Source of the DNA: DTU053 sp012520115 | GTDB taxonomy: Bacteria > Bacillota > Clostridia > Oscillospirales > Acutalibacteraceae | Assembly: GCA_050953725.1 (NCBI GenBank) | Contig: JBMNNB010000001.1 | Coordinates: 248,001-312,000, forward strand | DNA length: 64,000 nucleotides | Direction of reading: 5' to 3' | In this document: positions 9,901 to 17,561 of the stretch, in pieces | Position numbering within the stretch: the stretch's first letter is position 1 | How the letters are laid out: every line of letters starts with the position of its first letter | Translations under genes and position numbers: made by a program | Notes under the pieces: generated by a model | What the model saw: the letters and a program-made list of their open reading frames with translations, nothing else | Database searches by the model: none | What the model was told of the DNA's origin: nothing

Positions 9901-10921
9901 TTGGGTTGTTGCAAGCATTGGTAATGTCTATTATGAGTCTTTAGAAGTTGCTATTGCAGCTTTGCAAGACGGCGACACTCTAACAATACTAACAGATGAA
10001 TTTATCTTAGATAAGAAGATATTATTTAAGAAGAACGATATTACTATTCAAGGTCAAACGGATGTCAATGGTAATCCTATAACTACAATAAAAGGTGCAG
10101 GCAATAGTGTTGAGCAGTTTAGAATCGAAGGCTACAATGTAACCGTCAGAGATCTTATCTTTGATAATATTGCCGATGGAGGTACAGCAAGGGAAAGCCA
10201 GGGTGTATATTTCTATTATCCTAATAACGTTTGGCAGGCAGACAGAGTTAATAAGCTAATCAACTGCGTTTCCTACAACACATACTGGGCTATTTTCAGT
10301 GGCGTAAAGATGAGTTTTGAGATGGAGGGCTGTACCTTCCAAAAGACTGATACTACTTCCAGCGTTTTCATGGATAGACCCTATGAAGTAACAATTATCG
10401 ATTCCAGTTTTCTAGGTCAAGAGGGCTATGCACTGCATATTGATAACGGTGTAGTAGACGGTATCTTTGATGCAAAGGATTGTATATTTACTGGTGGTGT
10501 AGTTACTGCTGGTGCCAGTGAGAATAATACTGGAGTTGGTAATGCTGTATACACCTTTACAGATTGCGGATTTTACACAAGCAGCGGTGTAAATGGTGGT
10601 TGGTATGCCAGCTATTACTCGAGCGGATCAAAGTTTGAAAATTGCTCATTTGATGCAGATTTTGATGGTGCTGGAACTGGTCAATATTCTTATTTAGGAA
10701 GTTATGTATATTTGGATCCTGATTGCACAAAAGAAGGCAGTTCATTAGATCTTACTTTTTTCTATAATGTTGGCGAGAACGTTATTTCTGGAGTCAATGT
10801 TTTGCTAAATAGCGAGGATAAAATTATTGGGGGCATGTTTGCAAGTGATCCCACTGCTAATTTAGCTGACGGCTATGTAGCGAACGAGAGTAGTGGAATT
10901 TGGATTGTAAGCCAGGATTGA
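6998..10921 (+). CDS. giant exported protein with Big_2 domain and right-handed beta-helix repeats
   Basis: The start is ATG 6998, 7 bp after AAAGGAGG. The 1307-residue product has a Sec signal peptide (MKRLNKVTALLLVFLLAFSS, cleavage near ALA-EG about residue 27). An amphipathic Phe/Ile helix follows at about 49-78, then a bacterial Ig-like Big_2 domain (about 85-165, SDDESVATVDANGNVLAVGTG), then a parallel beta-helix beginning AAIDAASPGQVIAVAPGVY. Next come GLUG-like repeats (GIFNGNDYKISGLKI, repeated GGLVGY/GGIIGYA segments), then a second beta-helix-like module from about residue 970. It is presumably secreted or cell-surface and carbohydrate- or adhesion-related. No LPXTG or S-layer domain is visible, so anchoring is unexplained. 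Codon use becomes more AT-rich in the last ~1 kb. No catalytic residues can be assigned. Confidence 0.85.
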   Translation: MKRLNKVTALLLVFLLAFSSFGITALAEGTEPETMQANETPLTPEETADTILQRLRDFVDTIKRFIQAIKDFIYGILGIVKPIYIPVDSVSLSDEFLLMSVGDTVALTPIISPDDASKKQVAWASDDESVATVDANGNVLAVGTGFATITVTTVDGGKTASVQVLVGDIAVPADGSIQAAIDAASPGQVIAVAPGVYREQLSVYKAIVLLGPNFDIPGSADRGPEAVITYPDGADITNGALIDVSANNVFIKGFSCLNEEATAPVDAQELIFTGVNIEFTNNRVVSAGDKIALYFGDANAAETDRWGLVIAGNYIESGSRYAALVVENTGAIIETNEIYGGSVALQISPLANTVGGAVNDNVLQAADAAILHENAFNGSGEWSYDGNIIAPLATANAFRWPDGYFRGFAARSIGVSGTGADPAVSFAGNIIEVPEDYDEAVWSETIGFHFIADISDTAVFDFTGNTIAGVTFGAVRDAGLADLDAILADNTFPEGSMVTGNVIKVPTWADMADTSWFVSSNTSFTLTTGAQLAGLAALVNSGTNFNGKTVNLGADIDLMNLEWTPIGNASNWFRGIFNGNDYKISGLKITDNTLAAVGLFGYVRASSGDGAGIRNLEISGKIDIKDANVMSPNVGLVAGLVWGFVENCRTTDVKADNTIIYKSIFSQSGQHRPAVGGLVGYNANSGYPHNGITGSSFTGTILVETTVEYIPGVTPNSGPYLGGLVGMANRVNVSGSTVNADITGNAYRYMAMGGIIGYAMGEKMSFNDLTFTGDLNGHTNMVGESASTSCSLQMGGIVGAGEFAGDAGECGVVNATVSGSLTADIDGVGARVYTGGVVGYVYPYWRDPLLAKFEIVDCNVDLQHNVILDSEASVYTGGLAGIMYNDAAVKSTIEFRDSVVAGEINVVSTVVGSEKAAYIGGLLGYGVKNNSDSALDPDFIITNCTAVTPTVSLDYPTLGTGDNWGRNDWVVASIGNVYYESLEVAIAALQDGDTLTILTDEFILDKKILFKKNDITIQGQTDVNGNPITTIKGAGNSVEQFRIEGYNVTVRDLIFDNIADGGTARESQGVYFYYPNNVWQADRVNKLINCVSYNTYWAIFSGVKMSFEMEGCTFQKTDTTSSVFMDRPYEVTIIDSSFLGQEGYALHIDNGVVDGIFDAKDCIFTGGVVTAGASENNTGVGNAVYTFTDCGFYTSSGVNGGWYASYYSSGSKFENCSFDADFDGAGTGQYSYLGSYVYLDPDCTKEGSSLDLTFFYNVGENVISGVNVLLNSEDKIIGGMFASDPTANLADGYVANESSGIWIVSQD

Positions 10922-10990
10922 TAATCTAAAACAGGATTCGGGTTGCGACTTTGAGCAAGCAATATAATTAAAAACATGACCACCCGTTTA

Positions 10991-11072
10991 TGTGCTGACC
11001 CCAAAAAAAGCTGGACGCAATTTATTAAGCGACTCGAACGGATTGAGTTCTGTACTCTACAGGACTCAATCC
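10991..11072. mobile_element. terminal remnant of an IS3-family (IS150-like) insertion sequence
   Basis: TGTGCTGACCCCAAAAAAAG followed by CTGGAC resembles the conserved end TGTACTGACCCCAAAAAGTT of IS150-group elements common in Firmicutes. About 25 bp further in lies a 15-bp hairpin (11040-11072, arms GGATTGAGTTCTGTA and TACAGGACTCAATCC) of the sort seen just inside such ends. No transposase frame remains. The hairpin, followed by TTT, may now act as terminator between the convergent genes at 10921 and 11099. Identification is from recalled end consensus, not a search. Confidence 0.5.
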
Positions 11073-11098
11073 TTTCAGTTATTAATTTCTATACCCAG

Positions 11099-12388
11099 TT
11101 ATTTATAAAAAGCATGTCTTGTTTCCTGCTTTTTCGTCTTAGTAATTCCTTTTAAGTAACAATCAAAAAACTTAAGGCACTCTGCGTTTATTCTTTCAAG
11201 GCAGTCCTTAGCCTTAACGCTTGAAGCCCGCCTGTCTAAAATGCGTGTCAGGACAGGGGAGGCAAGGGACAAATCCGTCAGCGACAAATGCCCGACCCCC
11301 TCAATATGAACATTGTGAGTATCCTTATCAGGCTTTGATATAAGCTTGGCATTTTCATAATATTGCGGCCAGGAAGACAGGTTCTCCCAGGAGCTGTCCG
11401 AATACACATTGAGCAGGGGAGCGGGATAGTCTTCGCTCTCAAAAACAAATTCACCGTCCCTGACATCTAAGATATCACACATAAAGGGCGATTCAAGGGC
11501 AATGACAGCACTGACAGCGGGGTTTTTCCGCCCGACTCCTAAAGCCGCCGCCCCGCCTAAGGAATGCCCCATCACGCCGATTTTTTCACTGTCCGCAAGG
11601 GAGTAAATCTCGTCGGCTGGGTCAGACTTAACAACATCAATCACAAAATCAATATCCCTTGTGCGTACATCCATCCATTTCCTGTACAACTCAAGGCTGC
11701 CCTGCTTATTCTCCTTTGCGTTCTCACGGCTTAGCTCCTTCAGGTATTCGCCGTTGATAAGCCTCAGCTTCCCTGAGCTGTCCGTGGTATAAAGGCAATG
11801 GTACGTATGGTCAACGGAGCAGACCACATAGCCGTTGCTTGCAAGCTCTCTGTACAGACTCTCGTTGCTTTTCCTTGTGCCGAAGCCCCCGTGTGAAAAG
11901 ACAATCAGCGGAAAGCCCCCCGTATCGCTTTCGGGATACCAGAACTCCACCGTCAGGGCTCTGCCGCTCTCATCTGAGTAAGGCTCGGTCCTGCTTTCAT
12001 CTACAAGATGCCTTGTGGCAGTTTTAACTCCGTATTCACCGGTAGTCGGCAGGGGAGTGTATTCGGGGAAAAGAATCACGGGCAGTATGGCGAATAAGAG
12101 CAGCACCCACATAACCGCCGATTTTAACAAGATACCGGCTCGCTTTATTTTTTCATTCTTTCCCCGCCATGCCATCGTTGCATTTACTGCCGCCGAAATA
12201 ACAAGGACAATGACAAGGGCATAATACCTCAGTCCCCATGTAATGACGGAGAAAGCAGCCAGCACTATTATCAGTAAAGCAGCAAAGCCCCGCACTAATG
12301 CGGCGGCTTTGTACTGCATTTTGCCTTGTCTTATGCGGTAAACAGCCAGCGCTGCCTCAAAAAGCAGCAGTAAAATCGGCATTATCAT
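11099..12388 (-). CDS. membrane-anchored alpha/beta hydrolase (PAF-acetylhydrolase/dienelactone hydrolase-like)
   Basis: ATG 12388 (MIMPILLLLFEAALAVYRIR) is preferred over ATG 12397, because GAAGGG sits 9 bp before 12388 but abuts 12397. The ~430-residue protein has about four N-terminal membrane helices (to residue ~115). An extracytoplasmic or membrane-associated esterase domain follows: FPLIVFSHGGFG supplies the oxyanion region, GVMGHSLGGAAALG holds the nucleophile Ser, and HIEGVGHLSL the catalytic His. Such enzymes hydrolyse lipid or ester substrates; the substrate is unknown. It is the last gene of a minus-strand cluster, 24 bp after the small membrane protein gene, so probably co-transcribed with it and the next hydrolase. 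Confidence 0.82.
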   Translation of the reverse strand: MIMPILLLLFEAALAVYRIRQGKMQYKAAALVRGFAALLIIVLAAFSVITWGLRYYALVIVLVISAAVNATMAWRGKNEKIKRAGILLKSAVMWVLLLFAILPVILFPEYTPLPTTGEYGVKTATRHLVDESRTEPYSDESGRALTVEFWYPESDTGGFPLIVFSHGGFGTRKSNESLYRELASNGYVVCSVDHTYHCLYTTDSSGKLRLINGEYLKELSRENAKENKQGSLELYRKWMDVRTRDIDFVIDVVKSDPADEIYSLADSEKIGVMGHSLGGAAALGVGRKNPAVSAVIALESPFMCDILDVRDGEFVFESEDYPAPLLNVYSDSSWENLSSWPQYYENAKLISKPDKDTHNVHIEGVGHLSLTDLSLASPVLTRILDRRASSVKAKDCLERINAECLKFFDCYLKGITKTKKQETRHAFYK

Positions 12389-12411
12389 TGTCCTCATCCC
12401 TTCAAAGCGGC

Positions 12412-12864
12412 TTATTGAGTAGTTTCCGCCTGATTCTTACTGTCGCTCAGGTTCACTATTTTGATTTTACCGCTTGCGTCTTTGCCCGCAAGGGAGAACA
12501 CATAGGTGTCCGTTTCCTGAACGGTAAAGGTAAACATGCCCGACTTTAAGGCATTGCCCGTATAAGGCTCGCTGCCGTTTTTGCCGTTGATGCTCAGTGA
12601 GATTTCGCCGTTTTTGCGCTCAAACTCTACCTTGACAATATCACCCTTATTAAGCTCTGCTTCAAATTTGTTGTTTGAGCTGTACTTTTTAAGCTCCGCC
12701 TCAAAGATGGTGCCGTTCGTGCTGTCAAGAATCACGATACCGTCATCGTTTGGCCCCGGCAATGAGGTCAGCACATAGATTACGACCACCGAAAGTACAC
12801 ATAGAATTGCCGAAACAAGCACCAGAACAGACGGCTTTTTCTTGCTTAGGCTCCCAGAAGACAT
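12412..12864 (-). CDS. single-pass membrane protein of unknown function
   Basis: The 150-residue protein starts 7 bp after AGAGGAGG and overlaps the upstream hydrolase gene by 19 bp, so the two are translationally linked. It has a basic N-terminus (SLSKKKPS), one membrane helix at about 12-34, then a roughly 115-residue beta-rich extracytoplasmic domain with no cysteines outside the helix region. I do not recognise the family. Its position between two membrane-anchored hydrolases suggests an accessory role to them at the cell surface. Confidence 0.75.
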   Translation of the reverse strand: MSSGSLSKKKPSVLVLVSAILCVLSVVVIYVLTSLPGPNDDGIVILDSTNGTIFEAELKKYSSNNKFEAELNKGDIVKVEFERKNGEISLSINGKNGSEPYTGNALKSGMFTFTVQETDTYVFSLAGKDASGKIKIVNLSDSKNQAETTQ

Positions 12865-14027
12865 GAGAGAACCTCCTCTGCAAATTTGTCCCGCTCATTG
12901 ATCCACGGACTGTGACCCGAATGCTCGAACCATATAAGCTTCTTTTCGGGAGCAGTGAGAATTCGTTCGTATTCCTCAACGAGAGCGGTAGGGGCATTTA
13001 TATCATGCCTGCCTATGAAGAAGTAAACAGGCACATCGAGCGTGGTATAGTCCTCCCTGAGGTCTATATCATAAAGCTTCTGATACACATCGTTAAAGGT
13101 ATTAACAAGCCCTAAAAAGAAGTACAGCTTGTCGAGAATTCCGTACTCGGGCGAGGCAAGGTCACGAAGGGTATTGTATCCGGCATTGCTTATTTCGGGA
13201 TTTCTCGCCATATATGCGCTGAGGTAATTTAAATACTTTGCGCTTTTGAAGGTAACCTTATTGCCGTAATAGGGCGGCTCGCCTTTTTTCTTCAGATTCT
13301 TTATAAACAGAGTATCGCCTTTTTCTTCGGCAATTTCAATAGCCTTTTTATAATCGAGCCTCTCTGTCTCCTCAAAGTCAATCATCTGCCCTGTGCCGAT
13401 AAAGGCGTGATAAGACTGCGGATACTTATCAATAAGGAAGATTCCCAGAGCACTGCCCCATGACTCGCCGACGAGGTATATTTTCTCCTCATCAAAACGC
13501 TCTTTAAGATATTCAGTCAGAGCATAGCCGTCCTGAACATAGGTGTCAACGGTGATGTTCTTTGTTTTCTGAGCACGGTATGACTTGCCCGAGCCGGGCT
13601 GGTCCCAGTTTACGACCACAAAGTGCTTTTCAAGCTCTGACAGCTCATGCCTGACAGCAGCCATCTGTGTTCCGCCGGGGCCGCCTGCCAAAAAGAGCAG
13701 TACGGGCTTATCTTTATCCCAGCCCCTGATGCTGACCCATTGCTTTCTGCCGTTAAACTCAAGCTCGGTCAGTTCTGCAATGCTGTTAGCGGGCGTGCTG
13801 CCGTTGTCGTCCACAATGGGCGGCGTCCAGGCCCTAAGCTGTGAAACAGCGATAACGCAGATGTTCGCAACAGTGATTATTACGAAGAATATTGCAAGCT
13901 TTGTAATTAAGGATGACCGCTCCTTCTTCTTATGAGATACCGTTCGGACAAAGAGCATTATCAACAGACCGGCGCCCGATACAGCCGCCGTCAGGGTCAG
14001 TACGAGAAATAATGAAATGAAAAACAT
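12846..14027 (-). CDS. membrane-anchored alpha/beta hydrolase, proline iminopeptidase-like (S33)
   Basis: The 393-residue protein begins behind AAGGAGG. Two N-terminal membrane helices (about 3-28 and 42-62) precede an alpha/beta hydrolase domain. Visible elements are the oxyanion-hole motif LAGGPGGTQ (the HGGPG region of prolyl aminopeptidases), the nucleophile elbow GESWGSALG near 190, a likely acid in FFIGRHDINAP near 340 and the catalytic His in EHSGHSPW near 370. S33 enzymes remove N-terminal proline or hydrolyse esters and amides. Substrate is not evident. It heads a three-gene overlap cluster with another membrane hydrolase, suggesting a shared task at the envelope. Confidence 0.85.
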   Translation of the reverse strand: MFFISLFLVLTLTAAVSGAGLLIMLFVRTVSHKKKERSSLITKLAIFFVIITVANICVIAVSQLRAWTPPIVDDNGSTPANSIAELTELEFNGRKQWVSIRGWDKDKPVLLFLAGGPGGTQMAAVRHELSELEKHFVVVNWDQPGSGKSYRAQKTKNITVDTYVQDGYALTEYLKERFDEEKIYLVGESWGSALGIFLIDKYPQSYHAFIGTGQMIDFEETERLDYKKAIEIAEEKGDTLFIKNLKKKGEPPYYGNKVTFKSAKYLNYLSAYMARNPEISNAGYNTLRDLASPEYGILDKLYFFLGLVNTFNDVYQKLYDIDLREDYTTLDVPVYFFIGRHDINAPTALVEEYERILTAPEKKLIWFEHSGHSPWINERDKFAEEVLSCLLGA

Positions 14028-14068
14028 AAATTAGCCTCCTTCAGTGTTTCTTCGGACTGAAAAACTGA

Positions 14069-14629
14069 TTAATCGGCAGGCTCGGCTTTCATATACACGC
14101 TTTCAAGCGAATTGCCCATAAGCGGCACATCTGTTATGCGGCTGTCCTTTAGTATGAGGCCGTTTTCGCTCAATAACCGTTTGATTGTGACAAGCTTCTG
14201 AACCTCTTTAAGCGGTTCTCTGAAAACAAGCACCCCGCCGCATTTTAAAGCCCTTACCAAATCGGGTATTGCCTCCTCGAGCTCACTTTCCTGAATATCG
14301 TGCAAAACGAAGTGGCAGTAGATAATGTCAAAGCAGTCATTTTCCAGAGCTGCCCTGTCATTAATAAAGCTGACATCAGGAAAGTCACGAAGCGTTTTCC
14401 GGCAGGCTTTAAGCCAGCGCTCGGAAATGTCAAGGCAGGTGAGCCTTCCGCTTTCAAGCCGCTTTAAGGTGTAGTATGCCACAGTGCCCATGCCGCAGCC
14501 GAAGTCAAGCACTTCTTTTGCACCCTCAAGGGGCAGCCGGTCGGAAAATGACTTGTAGACCTTTTTGCCGTAAATGACAAAGGCGCACCTTGTAAGGAAG
14601 ATTTCTGAGTAAGCAGGCTCAGTGTGCAT
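14069..14629 (-). CDS. class I SAM-dependent methyltransferase
   Basis: The 186-residue protein carries the SAM-binding motif I VLDFGCGMGTVAYY near 37-50, an acidic motif II (LTCLDISE) and FDIIYCHFVLHDI as motif IV. It is compact, with no extra substrate domain, so the methyl acceptor cannot be named. A GGGGTGAT site precedes the ATG. It lies 41 bp upstream of the hydrolase cluster on the same strand and could be the first gene of that transcript. An inverted repeat separates it from the two-component system. Confidence 0.85.
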   Translation of the reverse strand: MHTEPAYSEIFLTRCAFVIYGKKVYKSFSDRLPLEGAKEVLDFGCGMGTVAYYTLKRLESGRLTCLDISERWLKACRKTLRDFPDVSFINDRAALENDCFDIIYCHFVLHDIQESELEEAIPDLVRALKCGGVLVFREPLKEVQKLVTIKRLLSENGLILKDSRITDVPLMGNSLESVYMKAEPAD

Positions 14630-14651
14630 ACTATCACCCCATAAATAAATC

Positions 14652-14703
14652 AGCTGTATTTCAGTCCTGCTTTCATCTTAGTAGGTCAATCTGAAATACA
14701 GCT
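14652..14703 (-). promoter_or_regulatory. 13-bp perfect inverted repeat (terminator or operator)
   Basis: Arms AGCTGTATTTCAG (14652-14664) and CTGAAATACAGCT (14691-14703) are separated by 26 bp. It lies between the kinase stop and the methyltransferase start. Read on the minus strand it is followed by an AT-rich tail (GATTTATTTA). That could make it a weak terminator for the kinase gene, or a regulator site for the methyltransferase gene. Confidence 0.5.
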
Positions 14704-14724
14704 AAAAGCAATCTTAAAAAAATC

Positions 14725-16110
14725 TTAAATCGTATGGAGTGTCAGCCTGAAGATGCTGCCCTTTCTGCCGTCGTCGAGTAAATACAAATCCCCGCCGTGA
14801 GCCTCGGCAATTTTCTTTGCAATGGAAAGCCCCAGACCGCTGCCGCCTGTCTTTGAGTTTCTCGAATCGTCCGCACGGACAAAGGGCTTGAAAATATCCT
14901 GTCTCAGGTGCTTCGGAATGCCGACCCCGTCATCCCTGAAGTCAATTATTATCGTGTCATCTTCAACCGTCAGCGTCACCGTCACCGTCGTGCCCTTAGG
15001 ATTGTATCTGACAGCGTTGTCGGTAAGATTCTGAATAATCCGCCCGAAATGAGCCTCGTCAAGCTCTGTATAAACACTGCTTTCGGGTATGTCGAACTCA
15101 TATTCAAAGCCCGCACTTTCAAGCTGCGTAACGATATTCCCGCAAATCTGCCGCAACGCTTCGCAGATGTCGGTCTTTTGAAGCTTTAATGAAAAATCCG
15201 GACTGTCCATCTTTGACAATTCAAACAGCTCATTAAGAAGCCTGTTCGCCCGCTGACTGTTCTGATAAATGGCGGTCAGCTCCGGCGACTGCTCTTTTGA
15301 ACACAACAGCTCCGAATAACCCTGAATGCTCGCTAAGGGGTTCTTTAAATCGTGTGAAATATCGAGTATCAGCCGCCGCCTGTCCTCCTCGGACTTCTTT
15401 CTCAGGGCTGTCTCATGCTCAATTTTTGCGGCCATGTCGTTAAAGGTGTCCTGAAGCTGTGCGAACTCATTTTTAAGCCGCAAATCGACCCGTGCGGAGT
15501 AATCGCCCTCACGCAGCAGCCTTGTCCCTTCCGTGAGCTTTTTTAACGGCACCGTTATGCTCGCCGCCGTCACCCTCGAATAAATAAGGCTGAAAACCGC
15601 AAGAATCAACAGATAGCTTACAAGCGCAAAGAGAAGAGCCCCGCCTGCCCTTAACAGGTCGCTTCGGGCGGCGTCTTTGTTGTGAATCAGCTTCAAGTCA
15701 AGCCGAATCGAGGTAGGGAAGGTGACGACAAGCCAGAACTCCCCCTGCGGCTCATAGAGAATGTCATAGTGGTATTCGGTGCTCTTGCTGTTTGTCAGAA
15801 AGGCGGTGAACTCCTCGACAGTGAGCTTTTCCTTGCCGAAGGTATCAAGCCCCTCAGACAGAACAATGCGGTAATCCCTGTCTATGACCTGAACCCCGCC
15901 GCCGCTTGCCGCAACGGCTGAAGCGTCAATCTGCCTGTAATCCTCTTTTATTATAGACTCTGCTGAATATCGGTTTTTTGTGAGAGAATCTGATATCAGC
16001 CTGCTTGCAAAGGACAGAAGCGCAAAGGCAAGCACAGTCGCAAGGATTGTGATTAAGAATATGACCCAGAAGTTTCTGAGAAACTGATTGGAGAGCTTTG
16101 CTTTCTTCAT
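14725..16110 (-). CDS. sensor histidine kinase, two-component system
   Basis: The start MKKAKLSNQF at 16110 is favoured, since GGAG lies 7 bp upstream; ATG 16116 overlaps the regulator stop. The ~461-residue kinase has a membrane helix at about 12-35, an extracytoplasmic sensor of about 130 residues, and a second helix near 165-190. HAMP follows (SITVPLKKLTEGTRLL), then HisKA with the phosphorylated His in DISHDLKNP near 253, and HATPase_c with N box QNLTDNAVRYN, G1 DDGVGIP and G2 GGSGLGLSIAKK. It phosphorylates the overlapping response regulator. The sensed signal is unknown; membrane hydrolases lie downstream. Confidence 0.93.
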   Translation of the reverse strand: MKKAKLSNQFLRNFWVIFLITILATVLAFALLSFASRLISDSLTKNRYSAESIIKEDYRQIDASAVAASGGGVQVIDRDYRIVLSEGLDTFGKEKLTVEEFTAFLTNSKSTEYHYDILYEPQGEFWLVVTFPTSIRLDLKLIHNKDAARSDLLRAGGALLFALVSYLLILAVFSLIYSRVTAASITVPLKKLTEGTRLLREGDYSARVDLRLKNEFAQLQDTFNDMAAKIEHETALRKKSEEDRRRLILDISHDLKNPLASIQGYSELLCSKEQSPELTAIYQNSQRANRLLNELFELSKMDSPDFSLKLQKTDICEALRQICGNIVTQLESAGFEYEFDIPESSVYTELDEAHFGRIIQNLTDNAVRYNPKGTTVTVTLTVEDDTIIIDFRDDGVGIPKHLRQDIFKPFVRADDSRNSKTGGSGLGLSIAKKIAEAHGGDLYLLDDGRKGSIFRLTLHTI

Positions 16111-16112
16111 AA

Positions 16113-16808
16113 TCATTCTCCGGTGTAATGGAGCTTATAGCCTATGCCTCGAATGGTTTTGAGGTATAAAGGCTTTTGCGGATTGTCCTCAATCCTGCTT
16201 CGAAGCCGGCTGATATGCACCATTATGGTGTTGTCGTCGTAGTAATATTCCTCGTCCCAGACCGCAGTATAAAGCTGCCGCTTAGTAAAAATCCGCTCCG
16301 GATTCTCTAAGAAAAACAACAGCAGCTTGTATTCCTTAGCCCCGAGTTCGACAGGCTCCCCGTCCTTATAGGCACAGCACTTCTCCTTATCAATCGACAG
16401 CTTCCCGTAAGTAAGCAGGGTAGTGCCCTGCTCCTTTAGCGACAGATATTCGTTGCTGCGTCTTAGCTGCGCCCCCACGCGGGCAACCAGCTCGGAAACG
16501 GAAAAGGGCTTCGAGAGATAATCGTCAGCGCCCAAATTCAGCCCCAGAACCTTGTCCATCTCGTCATTTCTTGCAGTCAGCATAATGACGGGAATGGTGC
16601 TGTTTTCCCGAATCTTTCGCAGCAGATTAAAGCCGTCCATAACAGGCATCATCACATCAAGAATGGCAAGATTAATGTCCTCGGCTTTCAGTATGTCCAG
16701 CGCCTCCTTGCCGTTCTGCGCCGGGAATACGGTGTAGCCGTTTTCCTCAAGGCTTAACTTTATCAGATTGCGGATATCGGCCTCGTCATCAGCTATAAGG
16801 ATTTTCAA
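16113..16808 (-). CDS. OmpR/PhoB-family response regulator
   Basis: TTG 16808 (MKILIADDEADIRN) is preferred over TTG 16817, because GAAAGGGG lies 9 bp before the former and abuts the latter. The ~231-residue protein has a receiver domain with acidic pocket ADDE, phospho-acceptor Asp in LAILDVMMP (about residue 51), Thr in VIMLTA and Lys in YLSKPF. A C-terminal winged-helix domain follows (EYKLLLFFLENPERIFTKR; DNTIMVHISRLR). It overlaps the kinase gene and is transcribed first. It is a DNA-binding transcription factor whose targets may include the neighbouring envelope genes. Confidence 0.94.
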   Translation of the reverse strand: MKILIADDEADIRNLIKLSLEENGYTVFPAQNGKEALDILKAEDINLAILDVMMPVMDGFNLLRKIRENSTIPVIMLTARNDEMDKVLGLNLGADDYLSKPFSVSELVARVGAQLRRSNEYLSLKEQGTTLLTYGKLSIDKEKCCAYKDGEPVELGAKEYKLLLFFLENPERIFTKRQLYTAVWDEEYYYDDNTIMVHISRLRSRIEDNPQKPLYLKTIRGIGYKLHYTGE

Positions 16809-17054
16809 CCGGTGCAACCCCTTTCAAAAGGAAACTTTATTTATTCAAAGCAGCAAAAGAGGCGGCGGAACACTGCTATGAATACTCTGACTATTATTCC
16901 ATATTAGAAACAACCACTCTCATTTTAACTTGTGTAAATCCCATTTGCAACAAAAAGAAATAAAAAATAACCGATTCCCCGCTCAAACAGAATAATAAGT
17001 GATGACAAGAAAAACGCACTGGGGAATAATTTTCCGAAAATGCAGTGTACTTTA

Positions 17055-17083
17055 TTGACTAATTGTGATATTAATGCTATTAT
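17055..17083 (+). promoter_or_regulatory. promoter of the zinc-ribbon gene
   Basis: TTGACT (17055-17060) and TATTAT (17078-17083) are spaced 17 bp, 28 bp before the ATG. The rest of the 16818-17054 gap between the divergent genes is AT-rich and shows no other gene. Confidence 0.65.
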
Positions 17084-17111
17084 TTTACAAAATAACGGGG
17101 GGGTATATTTC

Positions 17112-17411
17112 ATGTATTGTTATAAGTGCGGAAAACAAATAGATGACGAAGCAATAATTTGTCCTGCCTGCGGGGTTCCGACTCAAAACTTTGCAAAGCA
17201 ATCAACTCCGGCAGCAACCGCCCCTCCGCCCGTAACTATCATGAATTCTCCGTCGTCAAGTTCCAGCGCAAGCTCGAGCTCAAGCTCAAGCGCAGGCTCC
17301 TAAGCCGGACCGATAAGGCGCAAACACAATCTGCTGTTTGATATATTTATGATAATAATTACCGGCGGCTTATGGATAATATGGATGATTTTCAGACCCA
17401 AATATTATTAA
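17112..17411 (+). pseudogene. zinc-ribbon membrane protein interrupted by an in-frame TAA
   Basis: ATG 17112 starts MYCYKCGKQIDDEAIICPACG, a four-Cys zinc ribbon, followed by a Thr/Pro linker and a Ser-rich repeat, then TAA at 17301-17303. Translation of the same frame past the stop gives RRKHNLLFDIFMIIITGGLW and IIWMIFRPKYY, ending at TAA 17409-17411. That is a membrane tail with the TGGLW-IW pattern typical of such zinc-ribbon proteins. One base change therefore seems to split a ~99-codon gene into a 63-residue soluble ribbon and an untranslated tail. It is either a nonsense pseudogene, a strain polymorphism, a sequencing error or a stop read through at some rate. A promoter and a terminator both flank the full-length unit. 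Confidence 0.7.
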
Positions 17412-17434
17412 TCCGCAAGTATTAACATACTTAC

Positions 17435-17468
17435 AAAGATACTCTTTTCATAAGAGTGTCTTTTTTTT
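17435..17468 (+). terminator. intrinsic terminator after the zinc-ribbon gene
   Basis: Stem AGATACTCTT / AAGAGTGTCT (with wobble) and a run of eight T. Confidence 0.85.
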
Positions 17469-17490
17469 GGTTCCTGAAACGCTGCATAGA

Positions 17491-17523
17491 CAAAAACACC
17501 GCCCCCAGTCAAACAGGAGCGGT
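17491..17523 (-). terminator. intrinsic terminator after the minus-strand acetyltransferase
   Basis: On the minus strand, ACCGCTCC pairs with GGGGCGGT (one wobble) across a 10-base loop, then GTTTTTG. Confidence 0.7.
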
Positions 17524-17561
17524 ATGAATAAAAGCAACGAAAGATGCTTTCAACCGTTTTA

